From Bernardetiaceae bacterium (GTDB lineage Bacteria; Bacteroidota; Bacteroidia; Cytophagales; Thermoflexibacteraceae), in the NCBI GenBank assembly GCA_025056255.1, contig JANWVT010000014.1:1-64000 (forward strand): a stretch of 64,000 nt of DNA. The letters are read 5' to 3'. Within the stretch, counting starts at the first letter, position 1, and every line of letters starts with the position of its first letter. The notes beneath the pieces are model-generated. The model did not search any database. It saw nothing but the letters and a program-made list of their open reading frames with translations, and was not told where the DNA came from. Shown here one piece after another: positions 35,508 through 43,848 of this stretch. Position numbers and translations under genes: made by a program.

Positions 35508-35857
35508 ATGCAAACCATTTTATTTAAAGGTACTACGATTGAAGTGTTGTTCAACGATGCTGACCAACTGCTTGAAATTACCTACCTTGGCAGCTTGACC
35601 CAATCAGAAGAATTCCGACAGACCAATGCAACATGAACATACATCCCAAAGAGCATAAATGGTTTTTTAGTGAATGGCAACCGGCTTTGGACAAAGCTAT
35701 GCCGAGCGGCAGAAAGGTTGCCATTATTCCAGCAAAAAATCTGTTTAGTGAGTTGGCTGTCAAAACAGAAAATCAACATTTGGAAAAGTTGGGTAACCCT
35801 ACTGTTAAGTATTTCAGCAGTTGCGAAGATGTTAAAAAATACTTGCTTCACGCTTAA
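35508..35857 (+). pseudogene. Degraded STAS-like gene (family member B)
   Basis: Two short frames together represent one broken gene. The first (35508-35636) reads TILFKGTTIEVLF.. and matches the N-terminus of member A (ILFYRGKATDVYV). The second (35633-35857) reads HKWFFSEWQPALDKAM, then KVAIIPAKNLFSELAV and YFSSCEDVKKYLL, matching member A's DWTVNEWQPR, GAIVIPESIFGQLSV and YFSDVNEAYQW. About 23-25 residues holding the WDLR segment are missing at the junction and the frame shifts there, so an internal deletion is the simplest reading. Confidence 0.75.
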
Positions 35858-35889
35858 ATTCAGGAAACGGACTTAAAAACAGCAAGAAT

Positions 35890-36729
35890 ATGTTGTTAGA
35901 TGACTTAGCTGGCAAAACGGTTGTGATTACCGGTGCTGGCAGGCGCAAAGGAATCGGCGAAGCCATTGCATATGCTTTTGCCCAAATGGGTTGCAACATT
36001 GTCATTTCCGATTTGGGGCAACCCAAAGGAGAAGAGTTTAGTGCCGAACACATCGGCGCTACCGAAGAAATGAACGACATCATGCAAGATTGCATCAAAC
36101 GCGGTGGAAAAGCCATTGCTGTTCCTTGCGATGTGCGTATTGCTGCCGATTGTAAAAACCTGATAGACCAAGCAGTGGCACATTTTGGCAGCATAGATGT
36201 ACTGATAAACAATGCTGGTGTGGGCTATCTGATGGAGCCTTTTACAGAATTCAAAGAGTCGAGTTGGGATGCAGTATTAGATGTGAACCTAAAAGGTGCA
36301 TTTCTCTGCAGCCAACAGGCAGCCATTCGCATGATTGAACAGGGAAGGGGAGGCTGCATCATCAACATTGCCAGTCAGGCAGCTAAGTCTGGTTTTCCTT
36401 ATGCAGCAGCTTACACGGCGTCCAAACACGGATTAGTCGGGCTAACGCGCTCCAATGCTGTTGAACTGGGCAAATTTGGCATCCGCGTGAATGCCGTTTG
36501 TCCTAACCACATCACAACAGGGCTGGGGCATTGGCAGAATAAGTTTTTCAGCGAAAAGTTTGGCTTGGACTACGAAACCTATTTACAAGGCATTCGCGAC
36601 CGCAACCCCTTAGGGCGTACCGGTTTTGTAGAAGACATTGCAAAAGCCTGCCTCTTCTTAGCCTCAGATATGGCTGCCTACATTACTGGCGAAGCAATGA
36701 ATGTAAGTGGCGGAGAAGAATACCACTAA
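35890..36729 (+). CDS. Short-chain dehydrogenase/reductase
   Basis: A 279-residue NAD(P)-dependent SDR. The cofactor loop ITGAGRRKGIGEAIA, the LINNAG strand, catalytic Ser in IINIASQ, and YTASKHG give the Ser-Tyr-Lys set. C-terminal SGGEEYH is typical. Its place between a 2-keto-3-deoxy acid aldolase and HyuA suggests oxidation of a sugar or sugar acid; substrate unproven. Confidence 0.93.
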   Translation: MLLDDLAGKTVVITGAGRRKGIGEAIAYAFAQMGCNIVISDLGQPKGEEFSAEHIGATEEMNDIMQDCIKRGGKAIAVPCDVRIAADCKNLIDQAVAHFGSIDVLINNAGVGYLMEPFTEFKESSWDAVLDVNLKGAFLCSQQAAIRMIEQGRGGCIINIASQAAKSGFPYAAAYTASKHGLVGLTRSNAVELGKFGIRVNAVCPNHITTGLGHWQNKFFSEKFGLDYETYLQGIRDRNPLGRTGFVEDIAKACLFLASDMAAYITGEAMNVSGGEEYH

Positions 36730-36806
36730 ACTTGATACAGTTCCACAACTACATGGCATAAGCCTACGCAGCATTTCCAATTTGGACATTTAAAGCATCC
36801 ACATTT

Positions 36807-38882
36807 ATGAAACTTGGCATAGACATTGGCGGCACTTTTACTGATTTAGTATTACTGAATGAATCTACTGGCGAATTGCATTTCGGCAAAACACTCACTA
36901 CTTACGACGACCCCTCCAATGGTATAATCAAAGGAACTACTGAACTACTCGCAAGGGTAGGCGTTTCGGCAAGTCAAATTAGCACCATTGTACATGGTAC
37001 AACACTGGTTACCAATGCAGTGATTGAGCGAAGGGGCGCCCCTACAGGACTCATCACTACTAAGGGGTTTGAAGACGTGCTAGAAATAGGACGCGAGTTG
37101 CGCTACGACATCTACGATATCCGCCTGTCTATGCCTGAGCCGCTGGTGCCGCGCAATTGGCGCAAAGGCATCACCGAGCGCATGAACTACAAAGGTGAAG
37201 TAATCACCCCTATTTGCCTTGAGGAAGTGGCTGTTGTGGTAGAAGGATTAGTACAACAAGGCGTTAAGTCGATTGCTGTTTGCTTTTTGCATTCTTTTGC
37301 CAACCCAGCACACGAAAAAGCAGTAGGAGAGTATATCAAAACGCATTATCCTCATATCTATGTCAGTCTTTCTTGCGAAGTGATGCCTGAAATTCGCGAG
37401 TACGAGCGCACCTCTGCCACAGCCATGAATGCCTATGTGCAACCCATCACCGACCAATACTTGGCTCATTTGGAGAAACGCTTGCGCGAATTGGGTTTTG
37501 GAGGCGTTATTCACATCATGATTTCCAGCGGCAGGCTTACTACTATTGAAGGAGCTCGGCAAACGCCTATTCAACTACTAGAATCGGGTCCGGCAGGAGG
37601 CACCATGGCAGGCGTATTTTATGGCAAGCTGATAAACAAGCCCGATTTACTGGCTTTTGACATGGGCGGTACCACTGCCAAAGCCTCACTTATTAATCAT
37701 CATGAACCTGAAATTACCAATCAGTTTGAAGCAGCTCGCGTGCGACGTTTTAAAAAAGGCAGTGGCTTGCCTGTACGCATTCCTGTAATCGACATGATAG
37801 AAATTGGGGCGGGCGGCGGTAGCATTGCCTACATAGACAACTTAGGCTTGTTGAAAGTTGGACCAGAAAGTGCTGCTTCTGAGCCCGGTCCGGCTTGCTA
37901 CGGACGCGGCGGTAGCAAACCTACCGTTACCGATTGCGACCTTGTGTTAGGATACCTCAACCCCCACTATTTTTTGGGTGGAACTATGCCACTAAACGTA
38001 GCCGCAGCGCGAGAAGCTATTGATATCCACTTAGCAAAACCGCTGGGTATCAGCGTAGAAGAAGCTGCTATGGGGGTGCATCGCATTGTGAATGAAAACA
38101 TGGCAAATGCAGCCCGCGTGCATATCTTAGAAAAAGGACGCGACCCACGTAGCTATGCCATGTTAGCTTTTGGTGGTGCCGGACCCGTACATGCTTTCCA
38201 AGTTGCCCGACTGTTGAATGTGCCGCAGTTAATTATTCCCGTAGGAGCGGGGGTAGTGTCGGCATTAGGCTTTTTGGTATCACCGGTGGCAAGCGAACAA
38301 ATTCGCAGCATGGTTTGTCCCGTAGATGAAATGGACTGGGAAAAACTCAATAGTATGCTTGCCGAAATGGAATCGGCAGGCTTAGACTTCCTTGAAAAAT
38401 CAGGGGTCAGTCGGTCCATTGCACAAGTTACCCGCATTGCCGATATGCGCTACACAGGGCAAGGGCACGAAATTGCAGTGCGCATTCCCAACGGCGTACT
38501 CAGTGCAGCAAGCATACCAGAAATCCATCGGCGATTTACAGCTGAATATGAGTTGCGCTACGGTAGAAGTATTGCCGATATTGGCATGGAAACCGTTACT
38601 TGGCGAGTAGTGGTTAGTGCGCCTGCTCCGCAAATGCAGCCGCGTCAAGTAGTCCGTCTTGCTGATAGCCAAGCGCTTAAAGGCGAGCGAACATTGTATT
38701 TCATGGAAGGCAATCAACTTACTGTGCAACAATGCCCTGTTTATGCTCGCTATTTGCTCAACCCGGGCGATTGCTTCGCTGGTCCGGCTGTAATTGAAGA
38801 AATGGAATCAACCACCATTGTTGGTAGCCACAGCACGGTTAGCATGGATAACTACCGCAACATCATCATTGATTTGCACTAA
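36807..38882 (+). CDS. Hydantoinase/oxoprolinase family protein (HyuA-like)
   Basis: A 691-residue ASKHA-fold protein. GIDIGGTFTDLVLL (residues 3-16), a later LAFDMGGTTAKASL and MIEIGAGGGSIAY are diagnostic. HyuA normally works with HyuB in ATP-dependent hydrolysis of hydantoins or 5-oxoproline; no HyuB follows here, as the gene ends 6 bases before a convergent gene. Either HyuB is elsewhere or this member acts alone, as some acetone carboxylase-like and related proteins do. It closes the catabolic cluster begun at 34361. Confidence 0.93.
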   Translation: MKLGIDIGGTFTDLVLLNESTGELHFGKTLTTYDDPSNGIIKGTTELLARVGVSASQISTIVHGTTLVTNAVIERRGAPTGLITTKGFEDVLEIGRELRYDIYDIRLSMPEPLVPRNWRKGITERMNYKGEVITPICLEEVAVVVEGLVQQGVKSIAVCFLHSFANPAHEKAVGEYIKTHYPHIYVSLSCEVMPEIREYERTSATAMNAYVQPITDQYLAHLEKRLRELGFGGVIHIMISSGRLTTIEGARQTPIQLLESGPAGGTMAGVFYGKLINKPDLLAFDMGGTTAKASLINHHEPEITNQFEAARVRRFKKGSGLPVRIPVIDMIEIGAGGGSIAYIDNLGLLKVGPESAASEPGPACYGRGGSKPTVTDCDLVLGYLNPHYFLGGTMPLNVAAAREAIDIHLAKPLGISVEEAAMGVHRIVNENMANAARVHILEKGRDPRSYAMLAFGGAGPVHAFQVARLLNVPQLIIPVGAGVVSALGFLVSPVASEQIRSMVCPVDEMDWEKLNSMLAEMESAGLDFLEKSGVSRSIAQVTRIADMRYTGQGHEIAVRIPNGVLSAASIPEIHRRFTAEYELRYGRSIADIGMETVTWRVVVSAPAPQMQPRQVVRLADSQALKGERTLYFMEGNQLTVQQCPVYARYLLNPGDCFAGPAVIEEMESTTIVGSHSTVSMDNYRNIIIDLH

Positions 38883-38888
38883 TAGGGG

Positions 38889-39593
38889 CTATAAAATTTG
38901 CTGCAACTCACTGAGGCAATAAATTTCTATTGTTGCCTCAGACTGATGCGCGATGCGCTCGGGATTGTAGAAAATGGCATCTAAGCCTAACGCTCTTGCT
39001 CCACTAATATCGGTTTCTAAGTTGTCGCCAATCATTACCGAATTGTGTGGAGCAGCACCGGTTTGGGCAAGGGCGTAGTCAAAAATAGCAGGATGCGGTT
39101 TTTTGTATCCTGAGTTTTGAGAGGTAATCAGTGCTTCAAAATAGTGAGCAATGTTGGCACTGCGGATTTTGGTTTGTTGTACATCGTCAAACCCGTTGGT
39201 AATAATGTGCAAGCGATAGCGCCCTGCCAAATAGTCTAAGGTTTCGCGTGCGTGCGGCAACAAGTGCGGTTTAGTAGGACAAATGGCCAGATAGTCTGCT
39301 CCTAACTGAGAAGGAGGCATGCCGCTTGCCCCCAAGTACTTCCAAATGCGAATAAAGCGCTGTTCGCGCAGGGTTTGTTGGTCAATTTGGTTGCGGTTGT
39401 ACAGTTCCCAAAGTTGCCGGTTCACTTCACGGAAAGCAAACAGAAAGTCGCTTACTGAAAATCCGCCCCGCTCGTAAAGGCAATATGCTTCGTACAGGTC
39501 GGTGAGCGTTTCATTGGAGTTTCGCTCAAAATCCCAAAGGGTGTGGTCTAGGTCGAAAAACAGATGTGTGTAAGCTGGCATGAAAGTAAACAC
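38889..39593 (-). CDS. YjjG-family HAD nucleotidase
   Basis: A 234-residue HAD hydrolase. Motif I is FFDLDHTLWDFERNS with nucleophile and acid Asp, motif II the ITNGF Thr, motif III the Lys in SGYKKPH, and motif IV MIGDNLETDISGA. YjjG enzymes dephosphorylate noncanonical pyrimidine nucleotides, protecting nucleotide pools. An ATG at 39581 is an alternative start. It converges with HyuA, with a six-base gap. Confidence 0.92.
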   Translation of the reverse strand: MFTFMPAYTHLFFDLDHTLWDFERNSNETLTDLYEAYCLYERGGFSVSDFLFAFREVNRQLWELYNRNQIDQQTLREQRFIRIWKYLGASGMPPSQLGADYLAICPTKPHLLPHARETLDYLAGRYRLHIITNGFDDVQQTKIRSANIAHYFEALITSQNSGYKKPHPAIFDYALAQTGAAPHNSVMIGDNLETDISGARALGLDAIFYNPERIAHQSEATIEIYCLSELQQIL

Positions 39594-39670
39594 GGCATAG
39601 AGTAGTCCAAAGATAGTCCAGATTTTGTAGATTGCGATTAGGCTATTGTAAACATTCTGGTAACAAAATA

Positions 39671-40933
39671 ATGCTTAAAAGACGTTCTTTTCTCAATCTG
39701 GCAGCGCTAACGCCCGCGCTGGCATTGCCACGGTGGTCATCGGCTCATCCACAAAACGACGATTTGCCTGCTGCTATTCGCGCCCTTAAACCTATGACCG
39801 ACGGAATTGTACCTATCAGTCGCCAGGAGCGACAGGCGCGCATTGCCAAGGCGCAAAGTCTGATGCAGGCTAATAAGATAGACGCCATATTTTTAGAACC
39901 CGGAACCTCTATGCGCTATTTTTTAGACTTTGATTTTTTCCTTTCTGAACGCATGGTAGCAGCAGTGATTCCTGCCAAAGGAGAGGTTGCCTACATATGC
40001 CCAAAGTTTGAAGAGGGAAAAGTGAGCGAATTAGTTAAGTTTGGCAATGAAATTCGCACATGGGAAGAGCATGAGAGTCCTTACAAAGTAGTAGCAGGCA
40101 TTCTGAAAGACCGAGGCACACCCAACAAGACAGTGGGAATAGAAGAACGCACCCGTTTTTTTCTATTTGAGGGCATTCGCAAAGAAGCACCGCGCCTCAG
40201 GTTTGTATTGGCAGACCCCGTAACTGCCGGTTGCCGCATGTTCAAATCTTCTGCTGAGCTTGCCCTTATGCAGCGCGCAAATGATGTTACTATTGCTGCC
40301 TACAAAGCTGTTTTCGATTCGCTCTATGAAGGCATGACACAGGCAGATTTTAGCCGATTAGCTGCCGCTGCTCACCGTGCATTAGGCATTCCCGGCTCTA
40401 TTGGCGCCAATTTTGCTGAAGCCTCTGCCTTTCCACATGGCAGTAGTAAGCCGCAAAAACTCAAAGAAGGCGATATTATTTTAGCAGATGGCGGCTGTAC
40501 AGTAGAAGGCTATAAGTCCGATATCAGCCGTACCATTGTGTTTGGCAAACCCTCTGCCCGACAATTGGCAGTTTGGAACATAGAAAGAGAAGCTCAACAA
40601 GCAGCCTTTGAAGCTGCAAAGTTGGGCGCACCTTGTGAAGCAGTAGATGCTGCTGCCCGCAACGTTATTGTGAAAGCTGGCTTCGGACCCGACTACAAAT
40701 ATTTTAGCCATCGTACTGGACATGGCATTGGTATGGACGGACACGAGTGGACGAACTTGGTACGCGGTAATAAAACCCCTTTGCAAGCAGGCATGTGTTT
40801 TAGCAACGAGCCCGGCATTTACATTGTTGGAGAGTTTGGCGTGCGTTTGGAAGACTGCTTCTATATGACCGACCAAGGACCTCAATATTTCAGCCAGCCA
40901 AGTCCTGCCTTAGACAAACCTTTTGCTGCATAA
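39671..40933 (+). CDS. M24-family Xaa-Pro aminopeptidase with Tat-like signal
   Basis: A 420-residue metallopeptidase removing N-terminal residues before proline. The N-terminus MLKRRSFLNLAALTPAL is a twin-arginine-like signal, so export is likely. The N-terminal creatinase-like domain precedes the pita-bread domain, with metal ligands in ADGGCTVEGYKSDISRT, HRTGHGIGMDGHE, NEPGIY and GVRLEDCF. The ATG at 39671 is used; an upstream TTG at 39632 would hide the signal. Confidence 0.9.
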   Translation: MLKRRSFLNLAALTPALALPRWSSAHPQNDDLPAAIRALKPMTDGIVPISRQERQARIAKAQSLMQANKIDAIFLEPGTSMRYFLDFDFFLSERMVAAVIPAKGEVAYICPKFEEGKVSELVKFGNEIRTWEEHESPYKVVAGILKDRGTPNKTVGIEERTRFFLFEGIRKEAPRLRFVLADPVTAGCRMFKSSAELALMQRANDVTIAAYKAVFDSLYEGMTQADFSRLAAAAHRALGIPGSIGANFAEASAFPHGSSKPQKLKEGDIILADGGCTVEGYKSDISRTIVFGKPSARQLAVWNIEREAQQAAFEAAKLGAPCEAVDAAARNVIVKAGFGPDYKYFSHRTGHGIGMDGHEWTNLVRGNKTPLQAGMCFSNEPGIYIVGEFGVRLEDCFYMTDQGPQYFSQPSPALDKPFAA

Positions 40934-40946
40934 CCATCTGTTAGCA

Positions 40947-40973
40947 ACCCAAGAGGTTACTAATCTCTTGGGT
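40947..40973. terminator. Terminator between the peptidase and metZ
   Basis: A perfect 9-base stem ACCCAAGAG/CTCTTGGGT with a 9-base loop in the 40-base gap between two converging genes. Confidence 0.75.
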
Positions 40974-40975
40974 GC

Positions 40976-42160
40976 TTATTGGTTATGCTCTGCTGAGCGT
41001 TGGATAGCCTGTTGGATGTCGCTCCATATGTCGCTGATGTGTTCCAATCCCACTGAAATTCTGATTAAGCCGGGTGTAATACCAACTGCTGCACGTTCCT
41101 CTTCTTTGAGTTTTGAGTGAGTGGTAGTAGCAGGATGGGTAACAATAGTACGCGTATCACCTAAGTTAGAGGTTAGCGAAAGCATCCGAAGTGCATCTAT
41201 AAACTTTTGCGCACGAGCAATGCCCCCTTGCAACTCAAAAGTAACAATGCCGCCTCCCAGGCGCATTTGCTTTTTCGCCAGCTCATACTGTGGGTGAGTG
41301 GGCAGAAAAGGATATTTTACCCACAACACCTCTGCATGAGTAGCCAGTTTTTGAGCTAATTCCAAGGCATTGTTGCAATGACGCTCCATGCGCACTGACA
41401 AGGTTTCCAAACTTTTAGAAAGCACCCATGCATTGAAGGGCGAAAGGGCAGGACCGGTATGTCGCGCAAAAAAGCGGATTTCTTTTATCAGGTCTTTCTT
41501 TCCCAGAATAGCGCCGCCAATTACCCTACCTTGTCCGTCTATAAATTTAGTTGCTGAATGTGTTACCAAATGAGCACCATACTTAGCAGGATTTTGCAAG
41601 TAAGGCGTGGCAAAGCAATTGTCCACGTTGAGAATAATATTGTGTTGAGCGGCTAATTTTCCTAACCATTCTAAATCAATCAAATCCAAGGCAGGATTGG
41701 AAGGCGTTTCTACAAAAATCATTTTAGTTTGTGGCTGGAGAGCAGCTTGAAAACTCTCCGGACGGTCTAAATCGGCATAGGTGTAGGTGATGCCCCAGCG
41801 CGGCAAAATTTGGGTTAGGATTTGGTGAGTAGAGCCAAAAACCGAGCGAGAGGCAACAATATGGTCGCCTGCACGCAATAAGGCTGCCATGCTGGTAAAC
41901 ATAGCCGACATACCCGATGCAGTAGCAATACCGTCTTCCGTTCCTTCCAGTAAGCATAGTTTCTCAATCAGTTCGGAGTGGTTCGGATTGGAAAAACGCG
42001 TGTAAATATAGCCCGGCATCTCGTCAGCAAACAAGGCGCGGGCTTGTTCAGCATTTTCAAAGGTAAAGCTCGAGGTTACATAAAGCGGCACGGCATGCTC
42101 TCTGAAATCGGAGGAAGCTGCTTGCGTGCGAATAGCCAGAGTTTCAAAATGATGTTCCAT
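40976..42160 (-). CDS. O-succinylhomoserine sulfhydrylase / cystathionine gamma-synthase-like enzyme
   Basis: A 394-residue PLP enzyme of the Cys/Met family. The PLP lysine is in HSATKFIDGQGRVIGG, and the K-x-x-DGQGR context favours the MetZ-type sulfhydrylase over gamma-lyase. Other marks are GTEDGIATASGMSAMF and the VFGSTHQ active-site Tyr region. It makes homocysteine or cystathionine for methionine synthesis. ATG at 42160 is preferred to the longer frame at 42175. A methionine-sulfoxide reductase gene diverges from it. Confidence 0.9.
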   Translation of the reverse strand: MEHHFETLAIRTQAASSDFREHAVPLYVTSSFTFENAEQARALFADEMPGYIYTRFSNPNHSELIEKLCLLEGTEDGIATASGMSAMFTSMAALLRAGDHIVASRSVFGSTHQILTQILPRWGITYTYADLDRPESFQAALQPQTKMIFVETPSNPALDLIDLEWLGKLAAQHNIILNVDNCFATPYLQNPAKYGAHLVTHSATKFIDGQGRVIGGAILGKKDLIKEIRFFARHTGPALSPFNAWVLSKSLETLSVRMERHCNNALELAQKLATHAEVLWVKYPFLPTHPQYELAKKQMRLGGGIVTFELQGGIARAQKFIDALRMLSLTSNLGDTRTIVTHPATTTHSKLKEEERAAVGITPGLIRISVGLEHISDIWSDIQQAIQRSAEHNQ

Positions 42161-42211
42161 GCTGCAAGTTAGCAACTAAGCTGTATTTTTGAAGTACTAA
42201 TCGGTTGTATC

Positions 42212-42697
42212 ATGGCTGAAACACTGTTTGTAGACACTGCGCTGAGTAAAGCAGAAAAATATGCAGTACTGCTGCCCCAAATTAAAACCTTAACGGAAGG
42301 AGAACCTGACTTAATAGCTAACTTAGCCAATATTGCTGCTGCTTTAAAGCAAGGAATGGATTTCTTCTGGGTTGGGTTCTATTTAGTAAAAGGCAAAGAA
42401 TTGGTCTTAGGTCCTTTTCAAGGTACTATTGCCTGTACCCGCATTCCTTTTGGGAAAGGAGTATGTGGCTATGCTTGGCAGCAAGCAAAAACCGTGATTG
42501 TTCCCGATGTAGAACAGTTCCCGGGACATATTGCGTGCAGCTCACTTTCAAGGTCAGAGATTGTAGTGCCAGTGATTAAAAACCAAGAAGTGCTAATGGT
42601 GCTCGACGTGGACAGCACTCAACTGAACGATTACGATGAAACAGACCGCTTCTACTTAGAAAACCTTGCTCGATGGATTGCAGATAAACTATGTTAG
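42212..42697 (+). CDS. msrC: Free methionine-(R)-sulfoxide reductase (GAF domain)
   Basis: A 161-residue GAF-domain enzyme that reduces free methionine R-sulfoxide. Cysteines 75, 85 and 109 lie in GPFQGTIACTRIPFGKGVCG and GHIACSSLSRSEIVVPV, spaced 10 and 24 as in E. coli fRMsr. A -7 element TATTTTTG lies at 42184-42191. It is divergent from the metZ-like gene, so synthesis and repair of methionine sit side by side. Confidence 0.95.
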   Translation: MAETLFVDTALSKAEKYAVLLPQIKTLTEGEPDLIANLANIAAALKQGMDFFWVGFYLVKGKELVLGPFQGTIACTRIPFGKGVCGYAWQQAKTVIVPDVEQFPGHIACSSLSRSEIVVPVIKNQEVLMVLDVDSTQLNDYDETDRFYLENLARWIADKLC

Positions 42698-42719
42698 CTA
42701 CACTCATTAATCTTACAAT

Positions 42720-43139
42720 ATGGAAAGTTTAAGTCACATCCCCATAATTGGGGAAAGCCAGTTTGCTATTTTTCGCTACGATGCTGCAAACAATATTGGC
42801 TATCAGCTTTACAAAGGCGATTCAACAGCCTTGATGACCGAAGAAGAGTACAAAGAGGAAATGCAACGCGTGCTCCACTATTGCTTAGAAAAGCAAATCA
42901 GCAACTTGTTAGCCGATACGCGCAACTTTTTGTTCGTTATTACGCCACCTATACAAGAGTGGACAGATGCAAACATTTTTGCTCCTAATATTTACTTGAA
43001 AAAGCTGGCTTTAATTGTAAGCGAAGATTTCGTTTCTCAGCTCGCTTTGGAACAAGTAATAGAGGAGGGCAGCTCTGCTCGTTTTGTTACTCGCTTTTTC
43101 AGCAATATTGAATCGGCAGAACAATGGTTAAAATCTTAA
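42720..43139 (+). CDS. STAS-like small protein (family member C)
   Basis: A 139-residue soluble protein of the same family as 416-853. It has LLADTRNFLFV, a QEWTDANIF segment in place of NEWQPR, LALIVSEDFVSQLALEQVI and RFFSNIESAEQWL. It follows msrC by 22 bases and could share its promoter. Function is unknown. Confidence 0.75.
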   Translation: MESLSHIPIIGESQFAIFRYDAANNIGYQLYKGDSTALMTEEEYKEEMQRVLHYCLEKQISNLLADTRNFLFVITPPIQEWTDANIFAPNIYLKKLALIVSEDFVSQLALEQVIEEGSSARFVTRFFSNIESAEQWLKS

Positions 43140-43236
43140 TGTTCATGCAAGTAATCAAGCATTTGCAAAATCCAGTTTCCGCACTGTTGTTCATTTCTGA
43201 TGAGTAACTCACTTTGTAGAATGCTTCTTTGTTTAC

Positions 43237-43728
43237 TTAGCTGTTCAATAAGTTTTTTTGCCCGAATCGGAACGGCAGCAAGCTATCTATGCCGTTGGCA
43301 ATTACAATTTCGCCATTGCCTTCCATAATAATGCGGATAGGAGTATGTTGCCTATCCTGATATTCTGCTATTACTTGCCTACATGCTCCGCAAGGATTAG
43401 CAGCGGTGTAGTACATGTCTCCGCGCCGCTTTGCCGATACAGCTATCATGCTAATTTGTAGTTCGGGATGCATTGCGCCGGCTGCAAACAGTGCTGTTCG
43501 CTCTGCACATAAGCCTGACGGATAAGCTGCATTTTCTTGGTTATTGCCTTCTACTACTTTTCCTTCGGAGGTAAGCAAAGCAGCACCTACTAAAAAGTTT
43601 GAATAGGGTGCATATGCCCTACTGGCTGCTTGGCGTGCCCGATTGAGTAAGTAGCGCTCCGTTTCTGGTAACTCGTCGATGTGTTGGTATACTTCTAACT
43701 GGATGCTGATTTGAATTGCTTTTGCCAT
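43237..43728 (-). CDS. cdd: Cytidine deaminase
   Basis: A 163-residue zinc enzyme that deaminates cytidine and deoxycytidine. The zinc ligands are in GLCAERTALF (Cys and Glu) and NPCGACRQV (two Cys), and YAPYSNFLVGAALLT is conserved. The longer frame to 43845 runs through the SusD terminator; ATG at 43728 is chosen. With the truncated nucleoside transporter at the window start it fits nucleoside salvage, though they are far apart. Confidence 0.93.
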   Translation of the reverse strand: MAKAIQISIQLEVYQHIDELPETERYLLNRARQAASRAYAPYSNFLVGAALLTSEGKVVEGNNQENAAYPSGLCAERTALFAAGAMHPELQISMIAVSAKRRGDMYYTAANPCGACRQVIAEYQDRQHTPIRIIMEGNGEIVIANGIDSLLPFRFGQKNLLNS

Positions 43729-43792
43729 TTTTTTCCTAAAAAAGGCATACAATTTAGGCAAAAAGCACAGTAAAATGAACGGCATGGCGCTC

Positions 43793-43833
43793 AAAAACCA
43801 GCTACCCATGGCAATAAAACCGTGGGCAGCTGG
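43793..43833 (-). terminator. Terminator after the SusC/SusD operon
   Basis: A 14-base stem (CCAGCTACCCATGG / CCGTGGGCAGCTGG, two wobble pairs) 15 bases past the SusD stop, followed on the minus strand by five T. Confidence 0.8.
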
Positions 43834-43848
43834 CTGTACTTGCATGTG

